Positions 20,838-30,858 of a stretch of DNA of 64,000 nucleotides are shown in pieces. The notes beneath the pieces were generated by a model, which saw only the letters and a list, made by a program, of their open reading frames with translations, searched no databases and was not told the origin of the DNA. The first letter of the stretch is position 1. Every line of letters starts with the position of its first letter. A program made the position numbers and the translations under genes. This DNA is from SZUA-36 sp963749115 (GTDB lineage Bacteria > Pseudomonadota > Gammaproteobacteria > Xanthomonadales > SZUA-36): contig CAVVLP010000004.1 of the NCBI GenBank assembly GCA_963749115.1, positions 186,001 through 250,000 of the forward strand. The letters are read 5' to 3'.

Positions 20838-22535
20838 ATGCAACTAAGCCTAAAAATTACCAGCTACCACCGACTGACACCCGGTCAGCAGGAAGTTTTC
20901 CAACCGCACTCCGATTCATTCACTATCGGCAGGAGCGATGAAAACGACTGGGCCATCCCAGATCCGCAAAGATTCCTGTCCGGTGTGCATTGCCGCATAC
21001 ACTGCGAGGGTGACCGTTATTACATCACCGACACCAGCACTAACGGTGTGTTTCTGAATGGTTCCGACACGCGACTTGAGCGCAATGAAACAGTTGAACT
21101 GAGCCACGGAGATAAAATCAGAATTGGTGACTATGAGTTCGAAGCATTGATCAAGGAAAGTAATTCTTCTGCCTCACCTGTTACCGACGGTACCGAAACG
21201 GTCGTCGAAACCGATCCTTTCGAAGACTCTTTTGATGACTCCCGGAACGACCTGCCTTTGATGACTCCGAGGACGATGCCTTTGATGACCCCTTCAAAGA
21301 ACCGGAATCACAGCCATCCCCACAAGCGGATGATGATAGTTTCCTCAAGGATATCAACACACCACTGGCGCACATAGACGAGAGCCCCATAGGCAATGCC
21401 ATCAGCATTGAAAGCCTGATGGACCTCGATGACCTCGATGAACCGGATGATCAGACCTCGGCCGCGAGTTTGCGTGAAAAACACAGGCCAATAGATGAGG
21501 CCTTCAAACCAGCAAGCCACGTCACCCAGGATGAAACTCCGGATGCTTTTTCCGATTTGCCAGGTGAAGCCGGCATCGACATACCGGATGACTGGGACGA
21601 GGCGACCGGGATGCTGAAGGTTCCTGCGCCCGAAGCCGAACCCATTACCACCGGCTCATCGGAGTCTTCGGATGAGTGGCCGGATGAGTGGCCGGATGAC
21701 TGGAATGCCACAGACAGCACGTCCGGTGACGCAGCGACTGAGCCAGAACTTCAGGCTGAGACCGCCCAGCCGGCAGCACAAATAGAGCCGGAGCCGGAGC
21801 CGGAACCCGAACCTGAGCCCAAACCTGAGCCTGAGTCCAAACCTGGGGTCGAACCTGAGCCTGGGGTAATCAAGCGAGCCCGGCCAGACCCGCAAATCCA
21901 AGCCAACCCGACAGCACCAGCACCAACAAAATCAAGCGCTGATAGGCTGGCTGCTTTCGCCCGCGGAGCAGGTCTTGAACCCGGTGTTTTGGATGGCGTA
22001 GACGAAGCAGTGTTTCTTTGAGCAGGTCGGTAACATGATGCGTGAGTTTACCGATGGCCTGGTCCAGACACTAAGCGGCCGAACCCATATCAAGAGCGAA
22101 TTCAGGCTGGACCAGACGATGATTCGACCGTTGGAAAACAATCCGTTCAAGTTTTCCACGTCGACAAGCGGTACCCTGCAGCAATTGCTCAGCAAGAGCA
22201 ATCCGGCTTATATGTCTGGTAATGATGCCATCAAGGAAGGCTTTGACGATGTCAATGCCCACCAGATGGCCGTGGTTGCGGGGATGGAGGCTGCCTTGCA
22301 GGATATATTAAAGCGTTTCAATCCAAAAATGCTTGAAACCCGGCTGGAATCAGATTCAATATTGGACAATATCCTGCCGGGTGGGAAAAAAGCAAAATAC
22401 TGGGAAATGTTCAAGTTACTGTTTGATCAAATTGCCGGCGAAGCCGAGGATGATTTCCAGCAATTGTTTGGCAGAAAGTTCTCACGTGCTTACGAACAGC
22501 AGCTCAGTCGTCTGAAAAAATCACACAAGGAATAG
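20838..22535 (+). CDS. tagH: TagH, FHA-domain T6SS regulator, two frameshifts
   Basis: The N terminus has an FHA domain (FTIGRSDENDWAIP, then SGVHCRIHCEGDRYYITD and STNGVFLNG). A long acidic, disordered middle follows with tandem EPEP repeats, and the C terminus (MREFTDGLVQTLSGRTHIK) matches the TagH/Fha1 C-terminal domain. The frame breaks near 21248, where one missing C in a C run would restore DDSPERPAFDDSEDD. It breaks again near 22012, where one extra T removed gives AVFFEQVG. Joined length is about 565 residues. FHA domains bind phosphothreonine, so this is the likely target and partner of the PpkA kinase at 35181-37016. Confidence 0.9.
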
Positions 22536-22537
22536 AA

Positions 22538-23044
22538 ATGAAACAAAGTACGGCAGTCATGACCACCTCTGTATCAAGCCTGACCCGCTTGTTAATGATC
22601 AGCATCCTGATTGCAACGACCATGATTATGTTTAGCGGTTGCGGCGGTGCGCCCAAGCGGGAAGAGGTCGGTTTGCAGATCAGCACAACAGCCGATGTCA
22701 ATCCGGACCTGCAAGGCAGGCCGTCCCCGATCATCCTGCACATTCTGGAACTCAATTCTGAAGAGCAATTTAACCGTCTTGATTATATGAGCCTGACGCA
22801 ATCATCCGGCGCAGCGCTTGGACCTGACCTGCTTGGCAAAACCCGGTTGGTACTTTCACCTGGAGACAACCGCAATTTGCCGCTGGAGCTCAACCCGCTA
22901 ACGACATTTGTTGGACTGGTAGCAGGCTACCGCGATATTGACAATGCAAACTGGCGCAAAAGCATCCCGATCACACAGGGTGATACCAAGGGCATTTCTA
23001 TCACGCTGGAACACCAGTCAATCGTTACCACTGTTTCAGATTAG
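22538..23044 (+). CDS. tssJ: TssJ outer-membrane lipoprotein
   Basis: 168 residues with a long hydrophobic leader and a lipobox MFSGC, after which GGAPKREEVGLQI begins the mature protein. PSPIILHILELNS and FNRLDYMSL match TssJ (SciN). TssJ anchors the TssL-TssM membrane complex in the outer membrane by binding the periplasmic end of TssM. It follows tagH by 2 bases. Confidence 0.92.
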   Translation: MKQSTAVMTTSVSSLTRLLMISILIATTMIMFSGCGGAPKREEVGLQISTTADVNPDLQGRPSPIILHILELNSEEQFNRLDYMSLTQSSGAALGPDLLGKTRLVLSPGDNRNLPLELNPLTTFVGLVAGYRDIDNANWRKSIPITQGDTKGISITLEHQSIVTTVSD

Positions 23045-23059
23045 GACACGGCGACCACT

Positions 23060-24403
23060 ATGTCATGGACTTCAAAAACTATCTGGTCCGAGGGTATGTT
23101 CCTGCGGCCACAGCATTTCCAGCAAAATGATCGCTACCTCGAGACACTGATCCAGAATCGCTGCAGTCCAATGAGGCCCTATTCCTGGGGTATCGAAGAA
23201 CTGGAGATTGACCAGGAGGCGCTGAGTCTCGGCAAGATCGAGATTGCAAAATGCAAGGCCATTTTACCTGATGGCACGACACTCAATATTCCATTTGCTG
23301 ATGCACCCCCCATTCCAATCGAGCCGCACAAGAACACCAAGGATGAAAATGTTTACCTGTGCCTGATGGGCAAGCGACCCAACGCGACCGAATCCAACCG
23401 GGAAGATGATGACAACCAGGACGCCCGTTATGGAATTGAAATTGCCGATGTCCGCGATACCAGCCTGCCTGAGGACTCCAATGCGCCGATAGAACTGGCG
23501 CGTAAGAACCTGTTATTGCTGACAGAAAGTGATGAACGGACCGAGTACGCCTGTATCGGTATTGGCCGTATTGTCGAAATTCGCAGTGATAAACGGTTGG
23601 TGTTGGATGAGTCATTTATCGGCCCGACATCGGATTGCAGTAACAATACGAATCTCGCGGGTTATATCGAGGAAATCCAGGGCCTGCTGAAACAACGTGC
23701 GGAAGCCATTGCCGTGCGTCTGAATGTAAGCGCCAGTGGCAGCGGTGGAGCAGCGCAGGTCGAGGATTACATGCTGCTGCAGCTAATCAACGGTTATGAA
23801 CCGGTATTCAAACACCTGGGCACACTACCAGCCTACCACCCGGAATCGTTATTCCAGCAATGTTTGAAACTGGCTGGCGAGCTTGCAACCTTTACCAACA
23901 CCGATAGCCGCCCATCCAATTTACCCGAATACATTCATACTGACCTGACTACGACCTTCAAGGTCATCATGACCGAGTTGCGACGCTCACTGGGTGTGGT
24001 ATTTGAGCACAGTGCCATACAAATTCCCTTCAAGCACTACAAAAAGGTTGGCATCAGTCTTGCTATCGTCAGCGACAAGTCACTCTTTGAAAACGCCGTT
24101 TTCGTACTTGCGGTCAAGGCAGATATGGCCACTGAGAAATTACGCCGTCAGTTCCCTTCGCAATCAAAAGTCGGCCCCAAGGAAGTCATGAAACAGCTGA
24201 TTACCTCGCAATTGCCGGGAATTGAGCTCGAGGCACTGCCGGTCGCACCGCGACAGATTCCATTCCACTCAGGATTCTCCTACTTCGAGCTCAACAGACG
24301 TGGTGATATGTGGAAACAACTATCCACCTCGGCAGGTCTCGGACTTCACCCGGGTGGTAAATATCCAGGGCTCGAACTTGAACTCTGGGCGATCAGAGGT
24401 TAG
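23060..24403 (+). CDS. tssK: TssK baseplate protein
   Basis: 447 residues with the family's start motif TIWSEGMFLRPQHFQQNDRY, then IPFADAPPIP, and near the end GIELEALPVAPRQIPFHSGF and FELNRRGDMW. The length is standard. TssK trimers link the baseplate to the TssL/TssM membrane complex. It is intact, between tssJ and tssL. Confidence 0.96.
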   Translation: MSWTSKTIWSEGMFLRPQHFQQNDRYLETLIQNRCSPMRPYSWGIEELEIDQEALSLGKIEIAKCKAILPDGTTLNIPFADAPPIPIEPHKNTKDENVYLCLMGKRPNATESNREDDDNQDARYGIEIADVRDTSLPEDSNAPIELARKNLLLLTESDERTEYACIGIGRIVEIRSDKRLVLDESFIGPTSDCSNNTNLAGYIEEIQGLLKQRAEAIAVRLNVSASGSGGAAQVEDYMLLQLINGYEPVFKHLGTLPAYHPESLFQQCLKLAGELATFTNTDSRPSNLPEYIHTDLTTTFKVIMTELRRSLGVVFEHSAIQIPFKHYKKVGISLAIVSDKSLFENAVFVLAVKADMATEKLRRQFPSQSKVGPKEVMKQLITSQLPGIELEALPVAPRQIPFHSGFSYFELNRRGDMWKQLSTSAGLGLHPGGKYPGLELELWAIRG

Positions 24404-24408
24404 CCACG

Positions 24409-25743
24409 ATGCCAGATAAAGATGATCCTTTCTTCGATATGGATGATGAGCGAACCATCATCAAACCCAACCCGGGTGGCCGGCGCAGAGAAGCACCAAA
24501 ACAACCTGAACGCAGGCGCGACCCTGACCAGAAGATTGAGTTATCCGAAAGGCCCGGACTGAATAAACTCGAGAAATCTGCCGCAGTACTACTCAATCTG
24601 CTGAGCCAGATACGCAATACCAGTTCACACCCGAACCCTACCGACCTGCATAAACAACTGGCCAATGAAATCCAGCGTTTCGAAGCCAAGGCCCAGCACG
24701 AAGGCCTGGTTCCGGAAACCATTTTCATCGCCCGTTATGCGCTTTGCACCACCATCGATGAATTTGTCATGAGCACACCCTGGGGCTCTGGCAGCATTTG
24801 GAACAAGCAAAGTCTACTGAGCATGTTTCACAAGGAAACACACGGTGGTGAGCGATTTTTCCAGATGTTGAAGAAACTCAAACAGGATCCGTCAAAAAAT
24901 ATTGACCTGCTGGAATTACTCTACGTTTGTCTTGCGCTCGGCTTCCAGGGCCGTTACCGGGTTTCACGGGATGGTTTGAACGAGCTGGCGGAAATACGTG
25001 AAGACCTTTATCACACGATTCGTACCCAGCGTGAAGAATCGGAACCGGCGCTGTCCCCACACTGGATGGGCCTTAAGAAATCAGTGATGGCCAAGGCGCC
25101 ACTGGTACCCGCCTGGCTTGCGGCCAGTATCGTGCTGTTATTGCTGGTGGGTATTTTCAGCCTGTGGCGCATGGGACTCGGAAGCTATGCTGATCCGGTG
25201 CATGCAGGCCTGATGACGATTGGACGTGAGGAATCATTGCTGCCTACGCGATTGCTGGCACCTCCAGCACCGGTTCATATTCCCGATCCGACGCCACCGA
25301 GATTTGCCTTGCGGGAATTCCTCGCCCCGGAGATTGATAAAGGCCAGGTCAGTGTCGATGAACTTCCCGACCGCATTGTCGTGTTGGTCCCTGGCGACAA
25401 CCTGTTTGGTTCCGGCAGTGAGATCATAAACAATGAATATCATGAAATTATTCGCCGCATAGGTGAAGGACTGGAGCAAACAAAGGGCAGGATCATGGTC
25501 ATTGGCCATTCTGACAATGTACCAATGCGCAATAACCGGCGCTTTGCTTCCAATTTTGAATTATCACAGGGCCGGGCAGAATCCGTGGTGACACTATTGC
25601 TGGAAGTGGTCAGCAAGCCGGACAGGATGGTGGCGGAAGGCCTCGGCGATACCAGGCCAATTGCACCGAATACCGATGCGAGCGGAAGGGCGCAGAATCG
25701 CAGGGTGGAGATCACATTGCTTGAGAGGGCGCGCGAACAATGA
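24409..25743 (+). CDS. tssL: TssL inner-membrane protein with OmpA-like C-terminal domain
   Basis: 444 residues. The DotU-like N-terminal domain has CTTIDEFVMSTPWG and HKETHGGERFFQML. One membrane segment follows at about residues 227-247 (WLAASIVLLLLVGIFSLW). The C-terminal domain is OmpA/peptidoglycan-binding (IVVLVPGDNLFGSGS, MVIGHSDNVPM, NRRVEITL). This is the evolved form of TssL, which may anchor the complex to the cell wall without a separate TagL. It overlaps tssM by 4 bases. Confidence 0.95.
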   Translation: MPDKDDPFFDMDDERTIIKPNPGGRRREAPKQPERRRDPDQKIELSERPGLNKLEKSAAVLLNLLSQIRNTSSHPNPTDLHKQLANEIQRFEAKAQHEGLVPETIFIARYALCTTIDEFVMSTPWGSGSIWNKQSLLSMFHKETHGGERFFQMLKKLKQDPSKNIDLLELLYVCLALGFQGRYRVSRDGLNELAEIREDLYHTIRTQREESEPALSPHWMGLKKSVMAKAPLVPAWLAASIVLLLLVGIFSLWRMGLGSYADPVHAGLMTIGREESLLPTRLLAPPAPVHIPDPTPPRFALREFLAPEIDKGQVSVDELPDRIVVLVPGDNLFGSGSEIINNEYHEIIRRIGEGLEQTKGRIMVIGHSDNVPMRNNRRFASNFELSQGRAESVVTLLLEVVSKPDRMVAEGLGDTRPIAPNTDASGRAQNRRVEITLLERAREQ

Positions 25744-28700
25744 TGTCCATGATTTTTTCAAGATTGATATCCATGGGCCTGCATATGTTGATGGGTCTGG
25801 GCATACTGGCCTACCTGATCTGGTCGTGGGGCCCGTCGATCCGCATTGGTGATGTGGCACCGCTAAGATCCGTAGCTGCCCGCGCCATACTGATCATTTT
25901 CATATTTGCTGTCTGGGGCCTGATTAAGTTCTTCAAGGCATGGCGGGATAAAAAGAAAAACACGGATATCAGTAATGACCTGGCTGCATCGGCAGACGTC
26001 GTTGACCCCTCAGAAGAACAGTCGGCTGAAGAACTGGCCACACTGAAAGATCGCTTTGATGATGCCCTCAAGACACTGAAGAAAAGCAATGTCGGGGGTA
26101 AGAGATTACGTTCCATTTACCAGTTACCCTGGTATATCATCATCGGCCCTCCCGGTTCCGGTAAAACGACCTTGCTGGTTAATTCAGGCCTGCAATTTCC
26201 ACTCTCTGAGCAGATGGGGGAATCAAAGATCAAGGGCATCGGCGGCACCCGGTATTGTGACTGGTGGTTCACAGATGAAGCTGTAATGATTGATACGGCA
26301 GGCCGTTACACCACCCAGGACAGCAATGAAGAGGTCGATAACAAAGCCTGGTTCAACTTTCTGAAATTACTTAAAAAACACCGTAGACGACGCCCGATCA
26401 ATGGCATTATTCTGGCCATCAGCATGGAAGAACTGGCGCGTCAGAACGAGGTTGAGCGCGAGCGCAATGCCGCTGCCATCAGCAGCCGGATCCAGGAATT
26501 ATACGAACAACTGGGTATTAAGTTCCCTGTTTACCTGATGTTCACAAAATCCGACCTGATGGCCGGTTTCATGGAGTTCTTCAACGATCTGGACCGCCAC
26601 GAGCGTAATCAAGTCTGGGGATTCACTTACGGCCTGGAAGAAGACCCGTTGGCGCGTTTTGACAGTGAGTTTTCAGCCCTGCAGCAACAACTTGAAACAC
26701 GCCTGGTTCAACGCTTACAGGATGAGCGTGACATTTCCAGGCGGGAGTTGATCTATAACTTCCCGATGCAAATGGCGGCTTCAAGACAGAGCATCGAGGA
26801 ATTCCTACAGCGCGTATTCAAACCAAGTCGCTATACCACCACACCTATGTTACGCGGCGTTTACTTCACCAGCGGAACCCAGGAAGGCACACCATTCAAC
26901 CGCATCATGAGCCAGCTGGCACGTAACTTCAGCCTGAGCCGGGCTGCGACACAAAGCAGCCCTTCAAAGGGGAAAAGTTTTTTCATCAAGAACCTGATGA
27001 GCGAGGTGATATTCGGGGAATCCGGTCTGGCGGGCGCCAACCTGAAAGTAGAGCGTATTTACGGCCTGGCCAAAAAGGCTGGTTTTGCCCTGATGATCGC
27101 CCTGCCCATATTGCTGAATATCGGTTGGTGGATAAGCTACAGCAACAACAAGGACCTGGCTGACGAGGTTGCGACCGAGACCGTCAGCGTCGGGGAGAGC
27201 ATCAGGAGGGTATCGCCACGCAATGCCTCTATGATAAGCATTGTGCCGCTACTCAATGAAGCGCGCGGCATGCAGACCGGTTATGCAGCACAATTTGAAC
27301 CGGTACCAGTGAGCCGGCGACTTGGCTTGTACCTGGGCAAACGGCTGGGTAGTAACGGTACGATTCCCGCCTACCAACGCTTGCTGGAGAACGGCTTCCT
27401 GCCACGCCTGATGGTGCGTATGGAGCAGGTACTTAAAGAAAACATGAATGATCCGGACAAGGTCTACCAGGCGCTTAAAGCTTACCTGATGCTAGCCAAC
27501 CCGGACCGCATGGATGATAAATTTGTTGCCGGCTGGATACACCGCGACTGGGATTCATCGCTTTCGCGCGTCATGGGCGCCGAGCAGATATCGCAACTGC
27601 ATGAACATCTTGAAGCCTTGCTCGCGATGGAGCCGCTGAGCCTGCCATTCGACCTCGACAACAACCTGGTTATGACGGCGCGCGCCATGCTGGCCAACAC
27701 CACGTTGGCAGACCGGATATATGCTGTAATCAGGTCGGAATACCTGGACGAAGGCAATGCCTTCACCATCCCTTCCGCCGCAGGCAAGGACGGCGCCCGG
27801 GTTTTCGTTCGTTCCAGCGGTATACCGATCAACCAGGGTGTACCGGCCCTGTTTTCACCCGAAGGTTATAACCAGATGTACCTTCCGGCAGAAACCCGTT
27901 TCGTCGCCGAGATGGAGGATGAATCGTGGATATTTGCCACCGAAGCCAGGCAGATACCACAAAATGAATTGATTGCCGCGATCCGTTTACTCTATTTCTC
28001 CGATTACACCGGTACCTGGGTCAATTTCCTGGAAGATATACGCATCCGGCCTTTTGGCAACCTGGCACAAGCCGCAGAAATTTTGCGTATTCTGACCGAT
28101 GATGAATCACCGCTGCGCTTGTTACTGGTTAACGTTGACCAGGCGACCCGGTTGGTTCCTGAACAGGACATCAGTGATGACGGGGATGACGGAGTTTCAC
28201 TCAGCGAGCGGATTGAAGCGATATTCCTGTCCGGCATGGACAGCGACTCGCTGCTGCCGGACCCTGCACTGGTCGATCGCAGTTTTGCCGGTTTGCATTC
28301 CCTCAGTGAAGCCCGGCAAAGCGGACCCTCGGCACTGGATGCCCTGCTCAACGATTTACAGGAACTGTATATTTACGTAGACCAGCTGGCACAAAGCTCG
28401 CGTGATCAGTTATTAACAGGTCTGCAAGGCCAGGCCAGCACAGCCATCACCCGGGTCAGGTTAAGGGGACAGCGTTCACCCGCTCCGGTGAGTGGCTGGA
28501 TCTCATTGATGGTAGCTGACAGCAACAGCCTGGTTGCAGGCGGCGCTGCTGCACACATACAGGCAGCCTGGTCGTCTGATATTGCACCATTCTGCCGACA
28601 GGCACTAAACGGGCGATACCCTTTCAATCGCAGTGCGCAGCGTGAGGTTCAGTTACGTGATTTTACGGTGTTCTTCTCGCCGGGAGGATCACTGGACAAG

Positions 28701-29255
28701 TTTTTTAGCCAGTACCTCGCCGATATCGTGGATACAAGCTCAGGAAACTGGCAATTGAAATCAGGTGTTGCGGGCAATATTCATATTTCAAGTGATTCAT
28801 TGAAACAGATTCAACGGGCAAAGAAAATTCAGAGTGCCTTTTTTGCCAGTGGCGGTGGCAGTCCGTCGATCTCGTTCAATGTCCGCCCGGTGCGCATGGA
28901 TCCCGTTACCACCAATTTCATGCTGAGCATCAATGGCCAGATCACCAATTACAGCCATGGCCCCATTTTTAACGAGGCTTTTATGTGGCCAGGGGAAGGT
29001 AATCTGAACCAGGTCCAGATCCAGTTCAATCCGCAACCGTCCAGTGGCCGGTCCGGAAAAACGCTGGTCGGGCCGTGGTCTTTCTTCCGTTTGCTTGATG
29101 AAACCGGAATGAACCCGTCAACCACACCGGAAAAATTCCAGACCCGTTTTGAGTTGGATGATCGCTGGGCGGAATATGAAATTGGTGCCAATAGTGCCTT
29201 CAACCCGTTTAACCTGCCGGAATTGCGCTCTTTCCGCTGCCCGGACCAGCTATGA
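25740..29255 (+). CDS. tssM: TssM inner-membrane ATPase-like protein
   Basis: An intact 1171-residue ORF. Two membrane segments lie near the start (MLMGLGILAYLIWSW and AILIIFIFAVWGLIKFF), and a third near residue 450 (ALMIALPILLNIGWWI). Walker A is GPPGSGKTTLL at about residue 136, followed by DWWFTDEAVMIDTAGRY, which is the Walker B region of the family. The large C-terminal part is periplasmic and binds TssJ. The length is normal for TssM with an intact ATP site. It overlaps tssL upstream and tagF downstream by 4 bases each. Confidence 0.96.
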   Translation: MMSMIFSRLISMGLHMLMGLGILAYLIWSWGPSIRIGDVAPLRSVAARAILIIFIFAVWGLIKFFKAWRDKKKNTDISNDLAASADVVDPSEEQSAEELATLKDRFDDALKTLKKSNVGGKRLRSIYQLPWYIIIGPPGSGKTTLLVNSGLQFPLSEQMGESKIKGIGGTRYCDWWFTDEAVMIDTAGRYTTQDSNEEVDNKAWFNFLKLLKKHRRRRPINGIILAISMEELARQNEVERERNAAAISSRIQELYEQLGIKFPVYLMFTKSDLMAGFMEFFNDLDRHERNQVWGFTYGLEEDPLARFDSEFSALQQQLETRLVQRLQDERDISRRELIYNFPMQMAASRQSIEEFLQRVFKPSRYTTTPMLRGVYFTSGTQEGTPFNRIMSQLARNFSLSRAATQSSPSKGKSFFIKNLMSEVIFGESGLAGANLKVERIYGLAKKAGFALMIALPILLNIGWWISYSNNKDLADEVATETVSVGESIRRVSPRNASMISIVPLLNEARGMQTGYAAQFEPVPVSRRLGLYLGKRLGSNGTIPAYQRLLENGFLPRLMVRMEQVLKENMNDPDKVYQALKAYLMLANPDRMDDKFVAGWIHRDWDSSLSRVMGAEQISQLHEHLEALLAMEPLSLPFDLDNNLVMTARAMLANTTLADRIYAVIRSEYLDEGNAFTIPSAAGKDGARVFVRSSGIPINQGVPALFSPEGYNQMYLPAETRFVAEMEDESWIFATEARQIPQNELIAAIRLLYFSDYTGTWVNFLEDIRIRPFGNLAQAAEILRILTDDESPLRLLLVNVDQATRLVPEQDISDDGDDGVSLSERIEAIFLSGMDSDSLLPDPALVDRSFAGLHSLSEARQSGPSALDALLNDLQELYIYVDQLAQSSRDQLLTGLQGQASTAITRVRLRGQRSPAPVSGWISLMVADSNSLVAGGAAAHIQAAWSSDIAPFCRQALNGRYPFNRSAQREVQLRDFTVFFSPGGSLDKFFSQYLADIVDTSSGNWQLKSGVAGNIHISSDSLKQIQRAKKIQSAFFASGGGSPSISFNVRPVRMDPVTTNFMLSINGQITNYSHGPIFNEAFMWPGEGNLNQVQIQFNPQPSSGRSGKTLVGPWSFFRLLDETGMNPSTTPEKFQTRFELDDRWAEYEIGANSAFNPFNLPELRSFRCPDQL

Positions 29256-30010
29256 GTGACAACTCTTTCCACGAGCTTGGTTTTTACGGAAAGTTGCCGA
29301 CCTATGGTGATTTTATCCAGAAGCGATTGCCTCAGGAGTTTATCAATTCCTGGCACGAATGGTTGCAGGACGGCATGCTTGCTTTGCGAGAAAATGAACC
29401 CGATAACTGGCTGACCTATTACCTGAACTGCCCTGCCTGGTGTTTCGTCCTGGGTGCCGGTATTTGTGGCAGTCAGCCGGTTGCCGGTGTGACCATTCCC
29501 AGCGTGGACAGGGTTGGCCGTTATTTCAATTTCACCATGGCCTCGATACTGCCTGAGGAAACCGGGCCCGCCTGTTTCGTAGGCAGCCATTGGCAATGGA
29601 TATTGGACATCAAGGACCTGGCGCTTGAAATACTCGATGAGGAAATGGATCAGCAAGGTATCGAAGAGTCCATTGCATCGCAGTCATTGGAACTGAGTTA
29701 CAGCCCGGGGCCTCTGGCAAGTTTTGAAAACGGTGCCGATCAACTACGCGTCGTTTACCCCCAAGACACACTCATCACCGAACAGTTACCCGGCCTGTTA
29801 CACAATATGATTCTGCGTGACCAAGGACGTTATGGTCTGTGGTGGCACAAGGGCTCTTCACAGGTTTCTGCACAGACGATCGCCTGTACAAACATGCCCT
29901 CAGCCACGACATACCTGGGCCTGATGATGGATGAGGATTTAATAGAACCGCCTCAGTCGTCGAACGGTGAGCAGGAGGTTGATTACATTGATGAACTGCT
30001 TTCCAGCTGA
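29252..30010 (+). CDS. tagF: TagF, post-translational T6SS regulator
   Basis: 252 residues with GFYGKLPTYGDFIQKRLP and WHEWLQDGM at the start, the DUF2094/ImpM pattern, and GVTIPSVDRVGRYFN. TagF inhibits T6SS assembly in systems that also carry PpkA/PppA, acting independently of the kinase. It overlaps tssM and is followed by the phosphatase gene after 12 bases. Confidence 0.93.
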   Translation: MSDNSFHELGFYGKLPTYGDFIQKRLPQEFINSWHEWLQDGMLALRENEPDNWLTYYLNCPAWCFVLGAGICGSQPVAGVTIPSVDRVGRYFNFTMASILPEETGPACFVGSHWQWILDIKDLALEILDEEMDQQGIEESIASQSLELSYSPGPLASFENGADQLRVVYPQDTLITEQLPGLLHNMILRDQGRYGLWWHKGSSQVSAQTIACTNMPSATTYLGLMMDEDLIEPPQSSNGEQEVDYIDELLSS

Positions 30011-30022
30011 GCATGGTGAATC

Positions 30023-30793
30023 ATGGTATTTAAATCAAGTGCAATCACACATGTGGGAATGGTGCGTAAACTGAATGAAGACGCGTACGCGGAACGTTCA
30101 GATATCGGTGTGTGGGCGGTGGCGGACGGCATGGGTGGCCACGCCGCCGGTGAAGTCGCCAGCAAAGCGGTTATGGATGCAATCATGGGGCTTGGTCACG
30201 CCAATAATTTCGATGAAATGCACGCGGCTGTAAAACGCAGCCTCAAAGGTGCCAATCGTCACCTGCTGGAACAAGCAGATAATTACGATGATGAACGTGT
30301 TCCGGGCGCCACCGTCGTCGTATTGATCATCGACGGTAACCAGGGGGCAGTTGTCTGGTGCGGTGACAGCCGCATTTATCGCTGCAGTGATCAGCAACTG
30401 GTCCAGTTAACCCGCGACCACTCGCATGTGCAGGAACTGGTAGACCAGGGCTTGATCAAAGCCGAAGACGCCGAATCACACTCAATGGCCAATGTCATCA
30501 CGCGCGCCATCGGCATTGTCGAACCTGTAGAAATCGAATCCCGATTGATGGAAATCGAACCTGACGACAAATACCTGCTGTGCTCGGATGGATTAAGCCG
30601 CATGGTTTCAGATAAGGAGATCGAGGCAATCATGACGAATAAAAACAGTGAAGAGATCGTCCAGTCGCTGTTACATACGGCCCTGGTCAGGGATGCGACT
30701 GACAATGTCACCATTATCTGCGTCCAGGGTTGTGATGATGAAGTGAATGACATGTTCGATGATGAATCAACGGTTATTCAGCGGCCGTTCTAA
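30023..30793 (+). CDS. pppA: PP2C-type serine/threonine phosphatase (PppA/Stp1-like)
   Basis: 256 residues. The PP2C metal and phosphate motifs are present: GMVRKLNEDAY, VADGMGGHAAGEVAS, VVWCGDSRIYR, LTRDHSHV and RDATDNVTIICV. No membrane segment is seen. In the known threonine-phosphorylation pathway PppA removes phosphate from the FHA protein and opposes PpkA. The partner kinase is 4.4 kb away, on the opposite strand, beyond a block of putative effector genes. Confidence 0.93.
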   Translation: MVFKSSAITHVGMVRKLNEDAYAERSDIGVWAVADGMGGHAAGEVASKAVMDAIMGLGHANNFDEMHAAVKRSLKGANRHLLEQADNYDDERVPGATVVVLIIDGNQGAVVWCGDSRIYRCSDQQLVQLTRDHSHVQELVDQGLIKAEDAESHSMANVITRAIGIVEPVEIESRLMEIEPDDKYLLCSDGLSRMVSDKEIEAIMTNKNSEEIVQSLLHTALVRDATDNVTIICVQGCDDEVNDMFDDESTVIQRPF

Positions 30794-30805
30794 TAATAGG
30801 AAACC

Positions 30806-30858
30806 AACTAACCCTGGCCCGCATTTTTCACCAGTGAGTAATGGTAAAATATGCGGGT
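30806..30858. terminator. Possible bidirectional terminator
   Basis: Between the convergent pppA and protease genes, CTAACCC and CCCGCATTTTT on the left can pair imperfectly with AAAATATGCGGGTTAG on the right, with T runs on both strands. This fits a shared terminator, though the stem is not perfect. Confidence 0.4.
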